The notes under the pieces were generated by a model. That model was not told where the DNA came from, ran no database searches, and saw nothing but the letters and a program-made list of their open reading frames with translations. Shown one piece after another: positions 14,812-24,600 of a DNA stretch of 32,826 nucleotides. Position 1 is the stretch's first letter; every line of letters starts with the position of its first letter. The DNA comes from Acidimicrobiaceae bacterium (GTDB lineage Bacteria; Actinomycetota; Acidimicrobiia; Acidimicrobiales; RAAP-2): positions 1 through 32,826 of the forward strand of contig CANBVQ010000012.1 in assembly GCA_947372925.1 (NCBI GenBank), given 5' to 3'. The position numbers and the translations under genes are program-made.

Positions 14812-17800
14812 CTGACTCTGCGGTAGATCGTTTCCACCCCCTGGTGCGAGCGTGGTTTAACGAACGCTTCCCCAATGGTCCTACGAGACCGCAAGCGGCA
14901 GCCTGGCCGGAGATCGCCGCCGGTTACGACGTGCTGGTGGCCTCGCCCACGGGTAGCGGTAAGACGCTCACGGCCTTCATGGTTGGCATCAACGAACTCT
15001 TTATCAATCCGCCGGCCGATATTCCTACCGGTCCATCAATTCTGTATCTCTCACCACTGCGGGCACTAGCCACTGATATCAAATTCAATTTGCAACAACC
15101 GCTGGAAGAGCTCGCGGCGCTGGCTCAGGCCCAGGGTCTCGACATGCCCACCATCCGGGCCGCTGTTCGCACCGGTGACACTTCGCAGTCCGAACGTCAG
15201 CAACACATCCGCAAACCGCCACACATCTACGTGACAACCCCCGAGTCGCTCTACAACCTCCTCACTTCAGTGAACGGTCGCAATCTGATGCGCCACGTTC
15301 GAACGGTGATTGTCGACGAAATCCACGCCATGGCCCCTGATAAACGGGGAAGTCATCTGAGCCTCTCACTAGAGCGTCTCGAACGTCTCACTGTCGAAAC
15401 CTCGGGTCGCCGACCTCAGCGCATTGGACTCTCGGCAACGCAGCGACCACTGGAGCGGGTCGCCCGATTCCTCACTGGTGTTCATAACGATGGCCGAGAT
15501 GTACGCATTCTCGACTGCACTGGTTATCGCCAAACGGACTTCGCCCTCACGCTGCCGAACAGTGAACTCGAAGCGGTGATGTCGACCGAACAGTTCCATG
15601 ACGTGCTCGGTCAACTCTGCGATTTAGTGGCGGCCCACACCACCACTCTGATTTTCGTACAGAGCCGCCGCTTGGCCGAACGGTTCGCCCATCAACTCAG
15701 CGAGGCGCTGCTCGACGCTGGTCTCGTGGCCAATGCGGACCAAGTCGTTGCCGCACATCACGGCTCAATGTCGCATGAACGACGACACCACGTCGAACAT
15801 CTCCTGCGCTCGGGCCAACTTCGAGCGCTCGTGGCGACCGCCTCGCTCGAACTCGGTATCGATGTCGGCCCCGTCGACCTGGTGGTTCAAGTTGGTTCGC
15901 CGCGGGCTATTGCGACCTTTCTCCAACGGGCCGGTCGAGCTAACCACCAAGTTGGGGGAGTGCCGAAAGCCCGCCTCCTGCCAATGAACCGCCATGAACT
16001 CATCGAGGGCATCGCCCTCTTAGATGCCGTCAATCGAGGCGAACTCGACGTCATGCAGATGCCGGTCGCCCCCCTCGACGTGCTGATCCAGCAAATCGTG
16101 GCCGAAGTCGCTTCACGGGGCGAAGACAGCCCCGACGCCCTCTTTGCGATGGTGTCGGCAGCGGCACCCTACGCCGAACTGCCCCGTTCGACCTTTGACG
16201 AGGCGCTGGAATTCTCGGGTAAAGGTCTCTTGACGGGCCGAGGTGCTCGTGGGGCCCAGCTCTCTCTCGATCCCATTAATCAGACCGTGCGGCCCCGTCG
16301 CAGTGCTTCGATGGCGGCGATTATGAACGGCGGCACGATTCCCGATCTCGGTGACTACAACGTAATTCTCGATCCCGACAACATTGTCATTGGGCAGCTC
16401 TCAGAAGATTTCGCCATCGAGTCCTCGGTCGGCGACGTCTTTTTACTCGGCACTCACGCTTGGCGGGTGACGCGAGTTGATCAGTCTTCTGTTCGGGTCG
16501 TGGATGCCGACGGCGCACAGCCCTCCGTGCCCTTTTGGTTTGGCGAGTCACCGGCCCGAACGTGGGAGCTCTCGGCGGCCGTGAGTCGGCTGCATGAGGT
16601 CATCCGTGATCCGCTAACAATCCGTGACGGCGCTACGGCCCGCGACGTGCTCGCGGCCATTCCGGGCGTCTCGGCCGAAGCGGCCGATCAGGCCGTGGCC
16701 TTTCTCTCGCGCAGTCTCGACATCCTTGGCGATCTACCAACCCAGTCCAACCTCATTGTTGAACGATTCTTTGACGAGACTGGCTCTATGCAGTTCGTGG
16801 TGCACGCACCGTTTGGGGCGCGGGTTAATCGAGCACTCGGTCTCGCTCTCCGGAAGAAGTTTTGTGTCACGTTCGACTTTGAACTGCAGGCCACCGCCGA
16901 CGACAACGCCGTGACGATTGCCCTCGGACCCCATCACTCGATGCCGCTCGAGTCGGTAATGACGATGGTCAAGAGCACCACCGTGCGAGAGACTCTGACT
17001 CAGGCCGTGCTGCCCCTGCCGATGCTGAAGACTCGCTGGCGGTGGAACGGCGTTCGTTCGCTCGCGATTTCGAGAACCATCTCCGGTCGACGTCGCCCCA
17101 TCCAGCACATCCGAATGGACGCTGAAGATTTGATGGCAGTGGCGTGGCCGAGTTTGGCGGCCTGCCAGGAGAACGCCCCATCGGGCCCCATCCCTATTCC
17201 GGATCAAATTCTCGTACGCCAAACATTGGCGGACGTGATGTTCGAGCCACTCGATTTTGACAATCTGCTGCGGGTGCTCGAAGGTCTCGAAGATGGTTCG
17301 ATTCGCGTGCACTGCGTTGACGTCCCCGAGGCCTCGCCCTTGGCCCACGGAATCTTGAACGGTCAGCCCTATACGTTTCTCGATGATGCCCCGCTCGAAG
17401 AGCGGCGCAGTCGAACTGTTCCGACTCCTCGCGGTTTGGGCGTTACCGATGCGCAGGGCCTGCCGGTTTCGCCAGAACGCAATGCACTCGACCCGGAACT
17501 CATCGCCGAAGTAATTGCCACCAGTGGCCCGCGAATTCGCGATCGCAACGAACTGGCTGACTTCCTTCACACCTATCTGGCCATCCGCCCGGTCCCCGAG
17601 TGGCAACCCTTCTTTGACGCCCTACTGATTGAAGGTCGGGTCCTGGATTCGGAGGGTGTCTGGGTCTCGGCCACGCGACCCAACATTGTGGACGAACTGC
17701 GTGATGACGATGAGGCGGCGGCCACCTTGTTGACGGCTCATCTCGAAGCCGCGGGCCCCGTGGATATTGCCCATCTGGTCTCAGACGACCTGCTGGGTGC

Positions 17801-19094
17801 GGGACCACTGCGAGGAGCACCATTGACGGTGCCGCGGGCCAAGACGGCCATCGCTCGCCTGGAGCAGATGGGTTTCGCCGTGGCGCTACCCGACGGCCGC
17901 TGGTGTACTCGCGAGACGTTCCGTCGACTCAACGCTCGCGCGAAAGCGAAGCGTCGACACAGTGAACCGGCCGTCTCTATTGCCGCCTACCTCAATTTCT
18001 TGCTCCACTGGCAACATGTTGCCGAAGGTTCGCAGCTCGAAGGCCGTGACGGACTCCTCGAGGTGATTCGTCAACTCCAAGGTGTGGAGCTGGCCGCCGG
18101 TGAGTGGGAGTCACATATCTTCGCGGCCCGAGTGAGTAGCTATCAACCGGCGTGGCTCGATGAACTCTGTCTGGCCGGCGAAGTGACGTGGTCGCGCCTG
18201 ACACCCAAGGTCACCCCCGAAGATGAACAGCGCGGTTCGACAGCACCGTCAATGGCGACGCCCCTCACCTTCATGATGCGTGAAGAGTTTGGCTGGCTCA
18301 TGACTTCAGCGCGCCACAAGTTGAACGTCGAACCGCCTCGGCACGGGCCCGCGGCCGAGATCTACGAAACTCTGGCCTTGAACGGCGCACTCTTTCGGGG
18401 GGACTTCGCGGCCCACGTGACCCGTTTCCCTTCGGAGATCAATGACGGTCTCTGGGACCTCGTCGCCCGCGGATGGATTTCGGCCGACTCCTTCCACGCG
18501 GTTCGCGTACTTCTTAAGAATGCCCAACGGGGACATTCGGTTTCTCGTCGGTCCACGGCCGGTCGCTTGGCGCGGGGCGTGACAAGGGCGCCGAGTGCAT
18601 CCGGCTCCGGCGAGGGTCGATGGAGTCTGATTCGACACACCTCGCAAGAATTGGGACGCCTGGAACTCGAAGACCTTGGTGAACGCGTGGCCGTGCAGTT
18701 GCTTCTGCGTTGGGGTGTAGTCACCTACGAACTCTTTGATCAGGAGAACTTCGGTGTCTCGTGGCTCTACGTCAGCCGCGCACTCCGTCGCCTCGAAGCA
18801 CAAGGACAAATTGTGGGTGGACGATTTATTGCGGGCTTGAAGGGTGAACAGTATGCGCACCCCGAGGCCATTCACTTACTGCGTTCGGCCCCAACGGCGG
18901 CCCCCGTGCAACTCTCCGCGTGCGACCCGCTGAACCTGACTGGTGGCATCGTGGCTGGTTCCCGAGTACCGGCGAGACCTAAGAATCTCATCACGGTGAG
19001 CGATGGCGCTATTCACTCTTCTTGCGTTGCAGAGCTTCCACCGTCTGTTGAAGTTCCGCCAGGGACGCTTCGAGTGGGCCAAGTCGTTCACTAA
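14808..19094 (+). CDS. lhr: Lhr-family ATP-dependent helicase
   Basis: A large superfamily 2 DNA helicase (1428 residues) of the Lhr type, a 3'-to-5' translocase linked to DNA repair. Core motifs are Walker A SPTGSGKT at 46-53, TTPES near 143, Walker B DEIH at 170-173, SAT at 209-211 and QRAGR at 373-377. The winged-helix and Lhr-specific modules follow, and the long C-terminal extension is typical of full-length bacterial Lhr. DPLNLTGGIVAGSRVPARP near the end matches the usual Lhr finish. The last roughly 40 residues continue beyond it and overlap the convergent coiled-coil ORF in antisense. The ATG overlaps the stop of the 46-residue membrane protein. Confidence 0.94.
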   Translation: MTDSAVDRFHPLVRAWFNERFPNGPTRPQAAAWPEIAAGYDVLVASPTGSGKTLTAFMVGINELFINPPADIPTGPSILYLSPLRALATDIKFNLQQPLEELAALAQAQGLDMPTIRAAVRTGDTSQSERQQHIRKPPHIYVTTPESLYNLLTSVNGRNLMRHVRTVIVDEIHAMAPDKRGSHLSLSLERLERLTVETSGRRPQRIGLSATQRPLERVARFLTGVHNDGRDVRILDCTGYRQTDFALTLPNSELEAVMSTEQFHDVLGQLCDLVAAHTTTLIFVQSRRLAERFAHQLSEALLDAGLVANADQVVAAHHGSMSHERRHHVEHLLRSGQLRALVATASLELGIDVGPVDLVVQVGSPRAIATFLQRAGRANHQVGGVPKARLLPMNRHELIEGIALLDAVNRGELDVMQMPVAPLDVLIQQIVAEVASRGEDSPDALFAMVSAAAPYAELPRSTFDEALEFSGKGLLTGRGARGAQLSLDPINQTVRPRRSASMAAIMNGGTIPDLGDYNVILDPDNIVIGQLSEDFAIESSVGDVFLLGTHAWRVTRVDQSSVRVVDADGAQPSVPFWFGESPARTWELSAAVSRLHEVIRDPLTIRDGATARDVLAAIPGVSAEAADQAVAFLSRSLDILGDLPTQSNLIVERFFDETGSMQFVVHAPFGARVNRALGLALRKKFCVTFDFELQATADDNAVTIALGPHHSMPLESVMTMVKSTTVRETLTQAVLPLPMLKTRWRWNGVRSLAISRTISGRRRPIQHIRMDAEDLMAVAWPSLAACQENAPSGPIPIPDQILVRQTLADVMFEPLDFDNLLRVLEGLEDGSIRVHCVDVPEASPLAHGILNGQPYTFLDDAPLEERRSRTVPTPRGLGVTDAQGLPVSPERNALDPELIAEVIATSGPRIRDRNELADFLHTYLAIRPVPEWQPFFDALLIEGRVLDSEGVWVSATRPNIVDELRDDDEAAATLLTAHLEAAGPVDIAHLVSDDLLGAGPLRGAPLTVPRAKTAIARLEQMGFAVALPDGRWCTRETFRRLNARAKAKRRHSEPAVSIAAYLNFLLHWQHVAEGSQLEGRDGLLEVIRQLQGVELAAGEWESHIFAARVSSYQPAWLDELCLAGEVTWSRLTPKVTPEDEQRGSTAPSMATPLTFMMREEFGWLMTSARHKLNVEPPRHGPAAEIYETLALNGALFRGDFAAHVTRFPSEINDGLWDLVARGWISADSFHAVRVLLKNAQRGHSVSRRSTAGRLARGVTRAPSASGSGEGRWSLIRHTSQELGRLELEDLGERVAVQLLLRWGVVTYELFDQENFGVSWLYVSRALRRLEAQGQIVGGRFIAGLKGEQYAHPEAIHLLRSAPTAAPVQLSACDPLNLTGGIVAGSRVPARPKNLITVSDGAIHSSCVAELPPSVEVPPGTLRVGQVVH

Positions 19095-19221
19095 CAACTT
19101 CTTCCACACGCGCCGCCACGTACTCTCGGATTCGGGCGTCGACGGAGTCAACAACTGGAGCGGTCAGTTGACGGAAGATGTCCTTCAGGTCATTGGCTTT
19201 GGCGTCACTGGCTTCGGTCAT
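19009..19221 (-). CDS. small coiled-coil protein, unknown function
   Basis: A 70-residue charged protein. Residues 30-66 (ARIREYVAARVEEVVSERLG..., LEASLAELQQTVEALQ) show heptad-like spacing of Leu/Val/Ala and are probably a coiled coil. It starts 9 bases after the stop of the 762-residue secreted protein, with AAGG seven bases before the ATG, and is thus the last gene of that minus-strand run. Its final 86 bases overlap the 3' end of lhr on the opposite strand. No signal peptide is seen, so it is probably cytoplasmic. No family is recognised. Confidence 0.6.
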   Translation of the reverse strand: MTEASDAKANDLKDIFRQLTAPVVDSVDARIREYVAARVEEVVSERLGPLEASLAELQQTVEALQRKKSE

Positions 19222-19230
19222 GGGCCAACC

Positions 19231-21519
19231 TTAATTTCCCGATGGACGGCAGTACACGCCACCATCAAACTGAAGCGAGTTGTAGAGGCCGGCCCAGGGG
19301 GCACTGTTGAACAGTTGAATTTGCCACGGGGCCACGAGGCAGGCGTTAGAACTTCCAAAGGCGATGTAGCCAATGAGATTGTTGCCCTTCGTGGTGCTGA
19401 GTCGAAGTGGCGGTGAGATGCCATTGACGACCACCTTGGTGGCGTGGGCCTTACGCAGAGGCGTGGTGAAGGGAACGGTGAGGTTGGTGCCGTTATACGA
19501 ACTGGCGATTTGCGTGAACTCTGGTCCGGCGCTGTCGCGGAAGTAGATCTTCTGCCCGGCGTAGAGGCCCGAGCTACTAGCCACCGTCATACTCGTGGCG
19601 CCAATCGTGACGGGTGCCGTCACGTACGTACTGAACCATTTGAAGGCCACGGCCAAGAAGACGGGCATCGTCAAGGTGTTGAGGGCCCCCAGTTTGTACT
19701 CATTTTGGGTGGCGTACATGGCCGGCTTTAAGGCCTTATCGATCGAAGTCAGCCCGTCGGCCCACCCGGTGGCGTACGCCGTCCAGAGCTTCGGTGACCA
19801 GGCGGGGCACCACTTGGCAATGGTGTTCACCCCATCGAGACACGAGTGGTAGTCGGGATAGCCCTCGGGGTCGATGATGACCCAATCGGGCTTCAGTCCG
19901 AGTCCGAGGCCGCGGTACTTGCCGATCGTGTTGGCGACGGCAACGCCGGCGGCAAAGGCGTGGGCGTAGTACACGTCGGGGGTGACCTGTTCGCCACTCG
20001 TCGGTCCCGAGACCGTCCAGTACGACAGCCAGGCCGTGCGCTTATGGCTGTCGGCAATGGCCTTACCCACGAGAAAGTCCTGCGAATTCCTAATGTCGTT
20101 GTTATTCGATTTCACCGCGACCCACGGTGCGCTCAACGTTCCGAGGCCACCCGTAATACCAATACTGGGCCACCCGTCGGCAATGGCCGCGGAGTTCTTG
20201 CTTTGGGGGATGGCGTAGAGGCCTGTTCCCGTGGGTGGTGGGGTAGCCACGCCACCGGCGTAGAGCACGAGTCCGGAAGGAGTCACGACGCCATCAATAC
20301 CGCCACCGACTGTCTGGGCATCCGATCCACCGGTAATAGAGACGTCCACGCTCTTCCACGTGTTCGCTCCCGTCTCGTTAGAAATGATGAAGAGGTCGCC
20401 CCAGTTGCGAGCCTTGGCGGCCACGTAGATAGTTGATCCGGAGTTAATGACAAAGGGGGCGTCGACGAGGGAGGGTGCACTCGAGGGCGTGGAGATATCG
20501 ATGTCAGTCCAGGTGTAGACACCGGCCGAACCCGTTCCTCGGAACAGTGTCGCCACACCGGTGGTCGTGAGCCCTACGAGGGCCACGCCGGTAGGGGTCA
20601 TAGTCAAGCTGAGGTCGGCAGTGGTGAGCGGCGCGGCCGTCGCCGAAGTGATGTCTTGAGTGGTCACGGCGGTGCAGGTGGCGGGCGTGAGGATGCAGTC
20701 ACTCGCGAGGCGGTACTGCATGATGTGGCCAGCGGAATCAGTGGCGACGAACGTGTTGGTGGCCGGGAGCCACGTGGGATTACCGCTCACGCCGGCATCG
20801 TTGACCATCGTGGTGACGTCACGGACATCGGCCGCCGTGATGCGTAAGGGCCACGTAAGAGGCACGTGCATGTAGACCACGTGATTGGTCGTGGTGCGCC
20901 CAATGAGACCGAGGCCATCACTAACCGGCATCATCGAAGGTGTGGCGGCAAAGGCAACCCCGGCCGTCGTTGAGAGATCGCGAGCGGTGACAAACGCCCT
21001 TGAGCCGCGCTTTACTTGAAGATGCTCCCAGCCGGGGTCGATGTCGGACCAGATCGTAATCAGTACTAATCGGCCGGTGGTCGAAAGAAAGATGGTCTGC
21101 AGGTTGTCCTGAGTGTCAATAAAGACCACGGGATCACTCGCGGCGAGAGGTAGACGACTTCCCTGACACTGAATGCAGATTGTCTTCGACGTGCCGCCAG
21201 TGAGTGTCATGGTGACCATGGCGTACCCCAGTGGCGAGCGCCACGCCAACAGGGTGGACCCCGAACTAGAAAGACCGACGTAGGGGCTGCCCGCCATGGT
21301 GGTATTGGCCATGACGGACTTGAGGGGCGTTGCGTCCCACGGCAGAGGGGTGGAGTTGGTTTTGGCGTAAGAAAAGATTGGAAGCCCGGCGGCGGCAGTG
21401 GCTGGTGCCGGTGCGGCATTCAATCGGACGACGACGGGCCCGAGGGCCGTTAGGGCGCAAAGTATCGAAGCGATGGCAACGCGTACTCTCACTCGTCCTC
21501 TTCCCAGGCGCTCCAGCAC
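19231..21519 (-). CDS. secreted protein: propeller-like N-terminal half and TIM-barrel-like C-terminal half
   Basis: A 762-residue exported protein starting with GTG. Residues 1-40 form a signal peptide (basic start, IASILCALTALGPVVV core). Residues 45-425 are Thr/Ser/Gly-rich repeats with lines such as YTWTDIDIST and NTWKSVDVSITG, suggesting a lectin or sialidase-like beta-propeller. From about 475 the style changes: AWLSYWTVSGPT, YYAHAFAAGVAVA, LKPDWVIIDPEGYPDYHSC (546-560) and LKPAMYATQNEYKLG. This recalls a glycoside-hydrolase-type (beta/alpha) barrel with acidic residues at Asp550 and Glu552. A beta-rich block at 634-700 appears inserted before the barrel ends. Enzyme activity is inference. 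It follows the S53 protease gene by 168 bases. Confidence 0.75.
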   Translation of the reverse strand: MLERLGRGRVRVRVAIASILCALTALGPVVVRLNAAPAPATAAAGLPIFSYAKTNSTPLPWDATPLKSVMANTTMAGSPYVGLSSSGSTLLAWRSPLGYAMVTMTLTGGTSKTICIQCQGSRLPLAASDPVVFIDTQDNLQTIFLSTTGRLVLITIWSDIDPGWEHLQVKRGSRAFVTARDLSTTAGVAFAATPSMMPVSDGLGLIGRTTTNHVVYMHVPLTWPLRITAADVRDVTTMVNDAGVSGNPTWLPATNTFVATDSAGHIMQYRLASDCILTPATCTAVTTQDITSATAAPLTTADLSLTMTPTGVALVGLTTTGVATLFRGTGSAGVYTWTDIDISTPSSAPSLVDAPFVINSGSTIYVAAKARNWGDLFIISNETGANTWKSVDVSITGGSDAQTVGGGIDGVVTPSGLVLYAGGVATPPPTGTGLYAIPQSKNSAAIADGWPSIGITGGLGTLSAPWVAVKSNNNDIRNSQDFLVGKAIADSHKRTAWLSYWTVSGPTSGEQVTPDVYYAHAFAAGVAVANTIGKYRGLGLGLKPDWVIIDPEGYPDYHSCLDGVNTIAKWCPAWSPKLWTAYATGWADGLTSIDKALKPAMYATQNEYKLGALNTLTMPVFLAVAFKWFSTYVTAPVTIGATSMTVASSSGLYAGQKIYFRDSAGPEFTQIASSYNGTNLTVPFTTPLRKAHATKVVVNGISPPLRLSTTKGNNLIGYIAFGSSNACLVAPWQIQLFNSAPWAGLYNSLQFDGGVYCRPSGN

Positions 21520-21687
21520 CGAATCGGACCTCCACCCGTAATCAGTCTAGGAAGTAGTTCGTGAAATCGGCGGTCACGACCAAAGAAGTGTGAGCATCTT
21601 GGGGAGTAGTCATTGTCTTGAGCTTGCGCTGAGAAGGTGGCCATGCCGGGCACTTGCGAGAAATTTTTACTACTTCGTCCGCAACGC

Positions 21688-24600
21688 TTACGAAGAGAAC
21701 GTGGCCAAGGTGGATCCCAAGGTTGCCCCGAGACTGCCTGAGCCGTAGGCGAACAGCGTCTTCACGCCAGCGAGGGTGATGGTTACTGGTATCCACGTTT
21801 CACTGGGTGGACCATTCTCTATTAAGACCACGACCTTGCCGCCGACGAGTACAGCGAGTTTTCGATCCGTAGCGCCAAAGAGAAGGACATCGCTTTGTGG
21901 TGTCAGTGTGGCGTACGTCCTTGTGACGTCATCGGTCACCCACGAGCCGTTACTCGTAGTGAGCGGGAGCAATTCAATGAGGTGCAATTTGGCGGTGCGG
22001 ACGTAGACGGCGAGCTTGCTACCACCGGCGAGGGTGGGGTTACCAATAAAGGTTGCGGTCGTGCCGAGTGTCCAGCGCGCCCAACCGGAAATGTCGACAC
22101 CATCCCACGTATCGAATGTGGAGTTGTAGGTGAAGAGAGAAATCTCCTTACCGATTCTCAACGCAATGGAGGGCCCCTCAACCGTGCTCGTGACTGATTG
22201 CGCTAGGGCGTAGCCCGTTCCAGTCACCTTAGGTACGGCATTGAGAACAGAAATATTGGTCCGTGTCACCTTGGAGCCATTGACGATGGAAACGAAGAGG
22301 TAGCCCGTGGTGCTGATGTTGGCGACGTAGATCCGGCCGTTAGCAAGGGCGATGCCGGGAGAGGCGACGGCCGCCTTGTCGGCGTTGGCGGTGTTGAGAA
22401 TGGTCGTAACGAGTTGTCCGTTTGCGATGGCCAACAGTCGAACTTTGGCGTCCTTCCCGACGTAGGCAATCAAGCAACCACCGGTTGCATTATCAATCAC
22501 GTCAGGGTCGGACGCCACACTCGGAACGCGGGTCGCCCCCTTGCTCGTGACGAGCGTCGATGAAATTGAAGACAGCGTGGAGTACAGAGCGCCCTTGCTG
22601 GTCCGACTCACGGTGCCGCAGTTAGTCGAACTGGCCGGGACCCCCACGACGGTTCCCATAGCTGACGGGACCGCCGTTTTGGTAGTGCGCCACGTACTTA
22701 CGAACGTGGTTGAAACTGCCGCGGCGCTCACGCCTCCGGCCACGGCCGTGACACTTACCGGACCGACCGTTCCCGTCACAATTCGGAACGTCGCTACACC
22801 CTGGAGGTCCGTGATGCCGCGCGACGTGGGAATGACGCCAACACCGGCCGGCGTGGAGAGCGATACCGAGATGCCCGCGATCGTGTTCTGTTCACTGTTG
22901 CGCACCGTGACACGGACCGTGGCACCCGTGGTCCCGACGCCAGGTGAGGCGCTCACGGTGCTCGAAACCGTGCCAACAACGCTGGCGGTCAGCGTGGCTT
23001 GGAACGACGTGTACGAATTGTTGGAATCGGAGATCTCAAGGACAGCAGATCCGGGAGTGAAGCCGTTGAGGGCTCCCACAGCCACGACCGTTACGGCCGC
23101 TAATGGTGCAATATCGCTCCCCAATACCAAAGTGGCGTTAGCACCGGAAATAGAGAGGCTGTTCGGATGCACTCCATTAACGGTGTAGTTGGCGACGTCA
23201 GTGCTTAACCCACCCGAGACCATGCCGTGAATCGTGATGCTGTCACTTCCGGCGTGAAGTGACGAACCGCTCGAGAAATAGTTGAACGTCCAGGTCGCGA
23301 GAACACCGGTCCCCGTTTTCGACGCACTAAAGGTGTGCGCCTGTCCGCAGAGGGCGGGCAGAAATGTCGCCGGGTTTGGTGATCCGAGGCCGGAGGCAAC
23401 GTCATACCCCGGGGTTGCGCTGTAGCTCCCCGTGCCGTAGAGGTCATTCGAACCGGTGGTCACGTCAATGATTCCCGTGCCGCTGATTGCCATTTGGTAG
23501 AGCCGTGGATTTAAAAAGCCGAGATTGGGTAGCCCACACGCTTGTGCGCCAACGGCCGCCATGGCCCCCAGGATTGGGGCGCCAATCGAGGTTCCGCCGA
23601 ATCCGTGCCAACCACCGGCGTAGTAGGCCAGCATGCCGGTGCGGGGATCACCCATGACCGAGATATCGGGAACCTGGCGTTGGTTGTTGAGGGTCACACC
23701 CGGTCCGACTTGCCAGTCGGGACGGCCGTAGACGTTGGAGAAACCACCACCACCGCCACAAGGTGTGTAACTGCCACAGCCGCCATTCCAAACAGATTGG
23801 ACGAGCGGAGAGATAGAGGTGACGGAGAGTCCGCCAATGCCGGTTACCCACGGCGAGTTAGACGGGTCATCGACGATTGGGCTGTAGGAGACCGAAGAGT
23901 CTCCAGGCGCGGCGTTATAGGCACAGCTCGATGATCCCGAGTCACCGGCCGCGACAAAGACGGACTGGCCTTGCGCGGCTAACTGCTGGAGGAGTGGTTG
24001 TTGCGCCGCACTCGAAATATCGGCCTCGCAAAGCCCCCACGAGACCGAGACGGAATCGGCGAGGTGGTCATTGGCAATCTGATTGAACTCGTCGACGAAG
24101 CCGTTGGAGTCATTCGGGTGCATGTAGTTATAGATCGTGGCTCCCGGAGCGAGGCTCGCAATCTGTTGGAGATCAAGCTCGACTTCCGCACCACCGTCGG
24201 CGGCGGTGCTGGCGCCTGCGCCCCCATTCATTACAACATCAACGATGGTGTTCGTGAGGCCGAAGCAGTTGAGATAGGTCGTCATGTCACTGCGGTAGTA
24301 GTCCGCAAATTCGACAACTGCCACGGAGTGTCCGGCGCCATTGAAGCCGTTGGCGTAGGCCGTATCTAATCCGTACGCGTGAGCGATTTGGCTCGGCAGA
24401 TAAGCGTGGCGCGACGTGGCCGCATTGCTCGCCGACGTACATGCTGCGGGACCGGCCAGCGACGGGCGAGCCATCGTCGAGTTGGCGATTGCCGAAGTGG
24501 CGTGGGGGTGTTCAAAGCCGTTCAGCCCCGAGACGCCGGCGACGTAGCGGGCGATTGGCGTAGCGAGGCCAATGCGAGATGTGGCGACGGTCGCAATCTC

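Noticed and set aside
16734-17606. 290-codon open frame antisense to lhr
   Set aside because: It lies entirely within a well-supported helicase gene, and its product is rich in Arg, His and Gly as antisense shadows are.
21520-21695. Possible terminator between the S53 protease and the 762-residue protein (CTTCGT/ACGAAG around 21673-21695)
   Set aside because: Only a 6-base stem with an 11-base loop and no immediate T run; the gap otherwise shows nothing I can name.
22541-23188. 215-codon + strand frame inside the S53 protease gene
   Set aside because: Its Thr/Val/Pro-rich text reflects the reverse of a Thr-rich repeat region; no start signal or domain is seen.
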